From Thiomargarita sp. (GTDB lineage: Bacteria; Pseudomonadota; Gammaproteobacteria; Beggiatoales; Beggiatoaceae), in assembly GCA_030635005.1 (NCBI GenBank), contig DAOVZS010000054.1, forward strand, positions 1-12,586: a DNA stretch of 12,586 nucleotides. The letters are read 5' to 3'. Within the stretch, counting starts at the first letter, position 1; each line of letters starts with the position of its first letter. Of the stretch, positions 1 through 5,434 are shown one piece after another. The position numbers were made by a program, and so were the translations under genes. Below the pieces are notes generated by a model that worked only from the letters and a program-made list of their open reading frames with translations, was not told where the DNA came from and ran no database searches.

Positions 1-36
1 CCAAATTGCACCGCAGTTCGTTTCTTTTTCAGTCAT
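1..36 (-). CDS. 5' end of a gene cut by the window edge
   Basis: An ATG at 36-34 opens a frame reading MTEKETNCGAIW before the window ends. It is preceded by a good Shine-Dalgarno sequence (AGGA, 8 nt spacer) lying inside the end of the upstream gene, and the two frames overlap by 8 nt, which suggests translational coupling. Only 12 residues are visible, so no function can be given. The gene is supported by the ribosome binding site and the overlap, not by similarity. Confidence 0.5.
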   Translation of the reverse strand, partial: MTEKETNCGAIW

Positions 37-463
37 TTGCTTTTTCCTCAGTTTTGTTACCCGATAATACGACCCAACTAATCAATATAATCAATATAAT
101 CCAAAGTGAATATCCAATGAGCCAATCTATAAGTGGAATCTCATAGTCTGGCAGTGGATTAGGTAAATATCCAAAACTCTGGAATTGCTCCAGTTCTACT
201 CCAGTAGGAAGAGGATAATAAAGGCTATCATTGCCTTTAACACCTAAGACATAACCCTCATCCTTCATATAAACGCCTGCAAAAACGAAATAACTATGCG
301 TTTTATAGCCCAAGACCAAATCTTCATTTTCAGCTCCTACCAATTCGATATCCATGATTTGGTGAATATCATCCTGTTCGCCAAAAAAGAATATCCCACC
401 TTTTGCGTATACAGGAGAGCTAATAAAAAATATCATTACAAATATAGAGATTAGTTTTTTCAA
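29..463 (-). CDS. Exported, C-terminally membrane-anchored protein of unknown function
   Basis: I do not recognise the family. With a TTG start at 463 the product is 144 residues. TTG is preferred because AGGA sits 8 nt upstream and the protein then begins MKKLISIF, a standard signal peptide with a likely cleavage site after VYA (residue 20). The open frame continues upstream to a GTG at 505, but that start lies directly against its AGGAGG and would bury the signal peptide. The mature part is acidic with several aromatic residues (GGIFFFGEQDD near its start). A hydrophobic segment near residues 115-133 is followed by a short charged tail ending EEKAND, so the protein is probably held in the inner membrane with its main domain in the periplasm. 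It overlaps the next minus-strand gene by 8 nt and is divergent from the DUF2202 gene across about 380 bp. Confidence 0.7.
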   Translation of the reverse strand: MKKLISIFVMIFFISSPVYAKGGIFFFGEQDDIHQIMDIELVGAENEDLVLGYKTHSYFVFAGVYMKDEGYVLGVKGNDSLYYPLPTGVELEQFQSFGYLPNPLPDYEIPLIDWLIGYSLWIILIILISWVVLSGNKTEEKAND

Positions 464-709
464 TGTGTTATTCCTATAAAAGCATATTAATAAAGAGCAC
501 ACCACCTCCTGGTGATATGACTCCTATTCAATAACGCGCTACTTTTCATATTATCCCCTTTAGAGATTTTTTTTAATGATATACGTGTCTTTTATAACTA
601 ACTAAGCTGTCTTTTATCTCCTTTTATCCTCAGTGGTCACATGTGTGAGAATGCTCATAAATAACTCATGTTACGTGCTGAGACATATATCAACGTCCTA
701 GGCGTATTT

Positions 710-786
710 TGTAAGCAAATGTAAACAAGCACACTGGAGATACATTCCCTTACAAAAAAGCCTAAATGAGACATATTCTGTTTACA
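710..786 (+). promoter_or_regulatory. Possible operator repeats upstream of the DUF2202 gene
   Basis: The 382-bp divergent gap (464-845) holds no gene I can support. Within it, TGTAAGCAAA and TGTAAACAAG lie back to back at 710-719 and 720-729, a 10-bp direct repeat. TGTAAACA at 720-727 is matched by its exact inverted copy TGTTTACA at 779-786, and another TTACA lies at 750-754. Spaced copies on the same helix face suggest a regulator binding region, but no known regulator is identified. I found no convincing -35/-10 pair: the nearest is TTGTGT (790-795) with GATAAT (815-820) at a poor 19-bp spacing. Confidence 0.22.
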
Positions 787-845
787 AAATTGTGTTTTAA
801 TAGTCTCCAAGCAAGATAATCATTTTATTACACGGGAGATTTATC

Positions 846-1955
846 ATGAAACTGACTTATTTGTCAGTTGCCATAGCAACAATTTTTGCATCATCAGCGT
901 GGGCGGGAAATGGAAATAGCCCACGAAATAACTCACAAAATGCACCAGCAGAACAAGGAACCGCAGTAGAATGTTTACAACTTGGTACTTGTGATACTTC
1001 AATCGCATTATCAAATTCTGAGATTCTCACACTTTCTTTCATGCGCGAAGAAGAAAAAATGGCAAGGGATGTGTATATCACTCTGTATGATGTTTGGAAT
1101 AGCCCCCTCTTTGATAATATTTCGCAAGCTGAACAACAGCACATGGATCAACTCAAATTATTACTGGATAGTTATGGTTTGCCTGATCCTGCTTTAGAAG
1201 AGGTGGGCATATTTACGGATACCACGATTCAAAGCTTATATGATAGTTTAGTGGAACGTGGGAGTATCTCACTCATTGAAGCCTTACATGTGGGTGGTTT
1301 AGTTGAGGAAGTAGACATCGCAGATTTACGACAGGGTATTGCTGAAACAGAAAATCCTCTTTTAAATCAAGTCTATACCAATTTATTAAAGGGATCTTAT
1401 CAGCATTTACGTGCTTTTATACGTAATATTGAGTCTTCAGCTGCACTGTATGAGGCTCAATTTTTGTCCCAAGCAGAGGTTGATGAGATTGTTAATCTTG
1501 CTAATATCAGTACCGGTGTCAGTTCTCAAGGTGGAAATTCAGAATTGACGGCTAACAATGCTCAATTTCAAGCAGTCATTCAAACGCAAACAGGATTGCA
1601 TGCGAATGGCAGTGTTTTAAATCAAAATGATACCATTAACCTGACAGTGATGATCCAAGCAGATCCGGATCATGTAGGAGAAACAGTCGATTTTATTATT
1701 GTGGCAACCCTGATAAATCAACAAAATCAAGCGTTAATGTTTATGCGTGATGACACAAGCACATGGCATATTTGGGATGCGGCTATGAATACACTGATCG
1801 CTGCAGAAGCACAACAAGAATTGTATAATGATTATCAGTTGGATATTTATGAAGGACTTTTGCCTGCGGGCAGATATGACATTGCTGTTGGCTATCGCCT
1901 ACAAGATGGCACAGTGATTTTTAATACACAAGTCATCACTTTTTCAGTTCAATAA
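846..1955 (+). CDS. Exported DUF2202 (ferritin-like) protein with C-terminal beta-rich domain
   Basis: 369 residues. The ATG has GGAG 7 nt upstream. A signal peptide covers residues 1-20 (SSAWA, then GNGN), so the protein is exported. Residues about 55-200 match the DUF2202 family, a ferritin-like helical bundle: MREEEKMARDVY (66-77), EQQHMD (96-101), a Glu-rich stretch around 145-157 (EALHVGGLVEEVD) and QHLRAF (186-191). These Glu and His residues resemble a di-metal site, but the biochemical role of DUF2202 is unknown to me. CLQLGTC (43-49) could form a disulfide near the mature N-terminus. Residues about 235-369 form a separate domain, probably a beta-sandwich, with MFMRD, WHIWD and GYRLQDGTVIFN. 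I have the impression of similar tails on exported proteins of Beggiatoa-like bacteria. The gene is followed 15 nt later by the EF-hand gene, so the two are probably one transcript. Confidence 0.85.
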   Translation: MKLTYLSVAIATIFASSAWAGNGNSPRNNSQNAPAEQGTAVECLQLGTCDTSIALSNSEILTLSFMREEEKMARDVYITLYDVWNSPLFDNISQAEQQHMDQLKLLLDSYGLPDPALEEVGIFTDTTIQSLYDSLVERGSISLIEALHVGGLVEEVDIADLRQGIAETENPLLNQVYTNLLKGSYQHLRAFIRNIESSAALYEAQFLSQAEVDEIVNLANISTGVSSQGGNSELTANNAQFQAVIQTQTGLHANGSVLNQNDTINLTVMIQADPDHVGETVDFIIVATLINQQNQALMFMRDDTSTWHIWDAAMNTLIAAEAQQELYNDYQLDIYEGLLPAGRYDIAVGYRLQDGTVIFNTQVITFSVQ

Positions 1956-1970
1956 GAAAGGAATACTACC

Positions 1971-2369
1971 ATGCTGTATTTGAGTAAAATCATAATATTA
2001 GGATTAACCATCGCTTTAAGTATGACAGCACAATCTGAAACAATTGCGCCCAATACTGTACAATCTGAAACCGTTGTGCCCAATACTGAAAATACAATGG
2101 GCACAATGGGCAAAAATAAACGGGGTAATGGAAAACATAAGCCTACCTTTGCTGAGTTTGATTTAAATGCAGATGGGAAAATTCTTGAAGATGAATTTTA
2201 TAAAGCGCGCGATCAGCGGATAGCCAAGCGTGCAAAACAAGGATATCAAATGAGAAATCTTGCACATGCACCGTCATTTGTTAAAATTGATCTCAATGGA
2301 GATAAACAAATCACGCCAAAGGAATTTACGAAACATCTTTTTCAGTGTGGTAAACATAAACAAAAATAG
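1971..2369 (+). CDS. Exported EF-hand calcium-binding protein
   Basis: 132 residues, with AAGGA about 8 nt before the ATG. An N-terminal hydrophobic segment (residues 4-18) followed by SMTA-QSE is a likely signal peptide. Two EF-hand loops are visible: D64-L-N-A-D-G-K-I-L-E-D-E75, a canonical 12-residue loop, and D107-L-N-G-D-K-Q-I-T-P-K-E118, which has Lys in place of the usual Gly at position 6. The spacer between signal peptide and EF-hands holds two tandem 10-residue repeats (QSETIAPNTV, QSETVVPNTE), and the protein is basic at both the linker (KNKRGNGKHK) and the C-terminus (KHKQK). It probably binds calcium outside the cytoplasm. It lies 15 nt after the DUF2202 gene with its own ribosome binding site; a joint role is inferred only from position and shared export. 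Confidence 0.8.
   Translation: MLYLSKIIILGLTIALSMTAQSETIAPNTVQSETVVPNTENTMGTMGKNKRGNGKHKPTFAEFDLNADGKILEDEFYKARDQRIAKRAKQGYQMRNLAHAPSFVKIDLNGDKQITPKEFTKHLFQCGKHKQK
2031..2090 (+). repeat. Two tandem 30-bp coding repeats in the EF-hand gene
   Basis: 2031-2060 and 2061-2090 are direct copies differing at only a few positions (caatctgaaa at the start of both, caatactg near the end). They encode two 10-residue repeats in the low-complexity linker. This is a recent in-frame duplication that probably only lengthens the linker. Confidence 0.85.
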
Positions 2370-2376
2370 ACGTCTT

Positions 2377-2474
2377 CCTAGGGCGTTGCCCCAGGCTAAT
2401 ATATGTCGCCCTTTCAGGGCTTATCTTTTTCCCCTGAAAGGGGATAACATATCAGCCTGGGGCAACGCCCTAGG
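2377..2474. repeat. Palindromic repeat element: two 44-nt units facing each other
   Basis: This 98-bp element exactly fills the gap between the converging EF-hand and carboxyltransferase-like genes, ending 5-7 nt from each stop codon. The left unit (2377-2420) is CCTAGGGCGTTGCCCCAGG, a 12-nt AT-rich linker, then GCCCTTTCAGGGC. The right unit (2431-2474) is the same unit inverted. The outer 21 bases of the two arms are perfectly complementary. The same unit recurs at 8072, 8573 and 12353. The arrangement resembles REP doublets (REPINs), which are moved in trans by RAYT transposases; no such transposase is present here. Its position suggests transcription termination for both genes. Confidence 0.9.
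2408..2430 (+). terminator. Probable intrinsic terminator of the DUF2202/EF-hand unit
   Basis: The hairpin GCCCT-TTC-AGGGC (2408-2420) is followed by TTATCTTTTT (2421-2430), 39 nt past the EF-hand stop. The stem is short but GC-rich and the T-run is on the correct strand. The alternative pairing of the whole palindrome would make a much larger structure and could act in both directions. Confidence 0.45.
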
Positions 2475-2479
2475 CTTAC

Positions 2480-5305
2480 TTACCAACTTAAATCAGCTAT
2501 TATCTTATCAATATCCGCTCTAACTTTAAATAGTTCAAAAGGATGTTTTCCTTCAGGCAAGGGTTTTCCATTGTTGATATGATCTGCCATTGTAATCACT
2601 AATAAGGTCATTCGGGTTAAAAGATATTGTTTGACCATATTGGTAATCAGTTCCACATTTTCGATTTCACCATTTTGACGTTGTTGAAGACATCTCATGT
2701 CAACCAATTTGCTAATATAGTCTTCTTCTATATTCCCCGTTAAATCTTGCAAGTAATTTTGAAGCGTTTCCACATGTGTTTCTTCCATTAAATCGAATGT
2801 GATTTTTCTCAGGGCACGTTTACCCCCTAAAAATTGTACCAATTCAGCATTGATTTGATTTCTCACTTCTGAATCTTCATGAAACAATGATTTTCCAGGT
2901 TTAATGAGAGAAAATGTATCCTTAGTGAAAAATTCTAATAAGGTATGACATAATACAATCGGTTTATCCCCTAAACGTTTTTCTTGACGTGCTTTAACCA
3001 ACATGCCTACCATGTCCAGATATTTGGTTTCGGCAGGGCGTAGAATATGAATGATGGTTAATTGTTCAATTTCATCTTCAATAAAAGTTTCATCAGGGTA
3101 TTGTTTTAAAATAGTCCTCACTTCTGAAATCGCCTCTTCCCATTCATCCGCAATACATTCAGTGGAATGTTTTTCTAATCTGTGGGGTTCTGGAAGAGTG
3201 CCCGTTGCAGCATTATCAGTACAATACGTGATCACTTCTTGTATTAAGGCGTCATCAAAAACAATCCTTGTGTCTGTTTCATGATCAATAAAATCTCCGT
3301 AATAGCCTAAGACTAAACGACATGTACGGGGATCAAACACCTGTGGTTGTTTGGTTTTTTCAGTCAATACATTCCAAATGGCTTGTTTATTGACAATATC
3401 CATGACAGGCGTGACTAAACAAGGATGTTTTAATTGTTTTTGAAGGACATCCATTGCTTTTAGCACGTCCTCAATAATGATTTCCTTTTGTGCAGTTCCC
3501 AATTTTTCCGCTTTTACTTTAAAATAAGGACTGGCTAAATTGGTCATCATATCATTGACAAAAAATGGGATCGCCCCCCCTGCAATGCCTAATGCAGCAA
3601 ATCTGGCACGAAGTTGTTCATTTATAGATAAATCAAGACGATCAATATCCTTATTATGTTCTTGTTCTATGGCTGCTTCTAATTGTGTGAGTATTTCCTC
3701 ATTAATGGGTGCAAGGCGTTGTTGAGAATCCATCAAGAGCGCAGTACGTACATTATGATGTGCGGTGCCATCTTGTAAACATCCCACACTCACTTCAATG
3801 CCATCAACGCCCGCTTTTTCTATACTTTTCAGCAAGACAATAGTTGATTTGGTTAAATCAGTTGAATGGAGATGAAGATGTACCGCTAATCCCAACTTCT
3901 TTAATTCTTGAATCAAACTAACTGCTTCTATAGGATCTAAGAGATCACCCGCAAAACACTTAATTGCCAGTGATCCTAATCCTGCCATTTTTTCTTCCCC
4001 ATTTTTCTTAATAAGGGTATTGCCCCCCTGTTTTTTACGTTCTTCATTGGCAATCGCCATGAGTTTCTGAGCATATTTGACATAATATTGCGTAGAAAAA
4101 CGAGGGGAATAAGACATGCCTGCTTGAACATGTGCTAAATTTTGTAAGGGCATTCTAAAGGCTGTTTCATCCACTGTCCTTTTTTTCCAATTCGCAGCAC
4201 GGTGTTTTTTGGGAATCAGATTATAACGATAATCTGCTCTCGCAGCCTGTATTTTGAGATTCTCTCTTTTGGCAAGAATATTGTTTCTCACAACAGCCTG
4301 AATAGTTTCTGCTAAATTTCGGGGATCATTTAAAGCACAAAAAACACGAAAGCATGTCGCAGCATGCGGATTAGGATCACCCGCCATTTTTGTGGCATGT
4401 TTAATCACCATGTGGGCAACTGTCGATCCCTTATTTTCAAAAGAAAACATACTTGCCCGTACGAGCCATTGTAAAGGCATACTATGCTTACTGACTGTCT
4501 TTTTTTGCGGTACTTGAAGAATATCCCAAAGTGTCTTAAGATCAACGCCTTTTTTGATCAGCATGGATTCTAATGTATCTTCATTTGTTTCTAAAATACG
4601 TGCAATCGCATTTTTATTGACATTTAAGCTTCTTAAAAGTTTTTGAAAAGAAGCGATGCCATTACCTTTGAAGCTGATATGTGCATTTTTTAAGGCTTGC
4701 ATTAATGAGATATTTTTTTGATGCACAACCTCATCTACACATTGTTTTAAAGATTGTGCCCATTCAAAGGGATGTATCGGGGCATCATTGCCTTCTTTAT
4801 CCGCATGTTTTAAGGCAATTTGAAAACTTTGTCCTCCAAAAGCTTCAAAAACAGAAAATCCTGCTTTATAAGACAATTGAATAATATTTTTAACCGCTGC
4901 TGCTTCAAAACTCCATAAGCCACTTGATTGCATATTATCACGATACCAATGTCCAACACTGATATAACGTGCTTTTTGAGTGTCAGCAAGCCATGCTTTA
5001 GCTTCTCCCAATAAAGTCAATAGCATTAAAAATCTTTGCTTTTCCTGTTCTTCAATGACACTATTCTCAAAATGATAAAATTGTTGATATTCTTCAATAT
5101 TTTCTAAAGTGACTTTATCAATAGATAATGGTTTTTTAAAATCTACCTTTTTGAGAATTTTTTTGGCTTCTTTTTGATATTTAGAAATATTTAAGCGTAA
5201 GGTGGCAGCAAATTTTTTGATTCTTTCACCGCCCATAGTAGGATTTGCAAAGACTTCTTTAGTACGGGCTGTGATATCTGTTAAAGTGTGTGCAGTGTAT
5301 GTCAT
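2480..5305 (-). CDS. Divergent carboxyltransferase-like protein (PC/OADA-type), no biotin domain
   Basis: 941 residues from the ATG at 5305. An upstream in-frame ATG (5374) overlaps a -10 box, so I reject it. The protein follows, in order, the landmarks of the carboxyltransferase (HMGL-like TIM barrel plus PYC_OADA region) of pyruvate carboxylase and oxaloacetate decarboxylase alpha: RDNMQSS (122-128; family RDAHQSL), AGFSVFEAFGGQSF (148-161; AGYWSLEVWGGATF), LVRASM (281-286; LLRGQN), FRVFCALNDPRNL (319-331; FRIFDALNDVRNL), HVQAGMSYS (392-400; HVQGAISYT), AIKCFAGDLLDP (447-458; CIKDMAGLL-P), VHLHLH (475-480; IHLHTH), LVTPVMDIVNKQAIWNVL (630-647) and GYYGDF (667-672). The family's metal ligands Lys and His-x-His are kept (K449, H478, H480), but the Asp of D-T-T-x-R-D is Gly118. 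There are long insertions (about 170-270 and 340-390) and an unrecognised 250-residue C-terminal region. No biotin carboxylase and no biotinyl motif (AMKM) are present. It may be a reduced or repurposed enzyme; its substrate is unknown. Confidence 0.72.
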   Translation of the reverse strand: MTYTAHTLTDITARTKEVFANPTMGGERIKKFAATLRLNISKYQKEAKKILKKVDFKKPLSIDKVTLENIEEYQQFYHFENSVIEEQEKQRFLMLLTLLGEAKAWLADTQKARYISVGHWYRDNMQSSGLWSFEAAAVKNIIQLSYKAGFSVFEAFGGQSFQIALKHADKEGNDAPIHPFEWAQSLKQCVDEVVHQKNISLMQALKNAHISFKGNGIASFQKLLRSLNVNKNAIARILETNEDTLESMLIKKGVDLKTLWDILQVPQKKTVSKHSMPLQWLVRASMFSFENKGSTVAHMVIKHATKMAGDPNPHAATCFRVFCALNDPRNLAETIQAVVRNNILAKRENLKIQAARADYRYNLIPKKHRAANWKKRTVDETAFRMPLQNLAHVQAGMSYSPRFSTQYYVKYAQKLMAIANEERKKQGGNTLIKKNGEEKMAGLGSLAIKCFAGDLLDPIEAVSLIQELKKLGLAVHLHLHSTDLTKSTIVLLKSIEKAGVDGIEVSVGCLQDGTAHHNVRTALLMDSQQRLAPINEEILTQLEAAIEQEHNKDIDRLDLSINEQLRARFAALGIAGGAIPFFVNDMMTNLASPYFKVKAEKLGTAQKEIIIEDVLKAMDVLQKQLKHPCLVTPVMDIVNKQAIWNVLTEKTKQPQVFDPRTCRLVLGYYGDFIDHETDTRIVFDDALIQEVITYCTDNAATGTLPEPHRLEKHSTECIADEWEEAISEVRTILKQYPDETFIEDEIEQLTIIHILRPAETKYLDMVGMLVKARQEKRLGDKPIVLCHTLLEFFTKDTFSLIKPGKSLFHEDSEVRNQINAELVQFLGGKRALRKITFDLMEETHVETLQNYLQDLTGNIEEDYISKLVDMRCLQQRQNGEIENVELITNMVKQYLLTRMTLLVITMADHINNGKPLPEGKHPFELFKVRADIDKIIADLSW

Positions 5306-5372
5306 GCTTGATGTATAAATAATCCTAATTGATTGGAAATAATAAATGATTGATATGTGTAAATAATATAAC

Positions 5373-5402
5373 ATTATAACCTTATCACATTAAAAAAATC
5401 AA
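5373..5402 (-). promoter_or_regulatory. Sigma70-type promoter of the carboxyltransferase-like gene
   Basis: On the minus strand, TTGATT (5402-5397) is followed after 18 bp by a perfect TATAAT (5378-5373). Transcription would begin near 5366, about 60 nt before the ATG at 5305. The upstream in-frame ATG (5374-5372) lies within the -10 box and would not be transcribed, which decides the start. The leader contains AGGA about 17 nt before the ATG, so the ribosome binding site is weak. Confidence 0.6.
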
Positions 5403-5434
5403 GTCATTAGGATTTTTCTATGCAATCAGAGCAC

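Noticed and set aside
464..505. GTG start at 505 for the small exported protein
   Set aside because: The AGGAG directly abuts the GTG with no spacer, and the added residues would displace the signal peptide. TTG at 463 has a proper spacer.
857..1197. Open frames on the minus strand and in the +1 frame inside the DUF2202 gene
   Set aside because: Shadows of the real gene, which has family motifs and a signal peptide.
2260..2523. 87-codon plus-strand frame across the palindrome
   Set aside because: It overlaps the EF-hand gene in another frame and reads through the repeat; no ribosome binding site or family match.
5306..5374. Longer start for the carboxyltransferase-like gene (964 residues)
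   Set aside because: The ATG lies inside a TATAAT -10 box. A fair AAGG precedes it, but the transcript would begin downstream of it.
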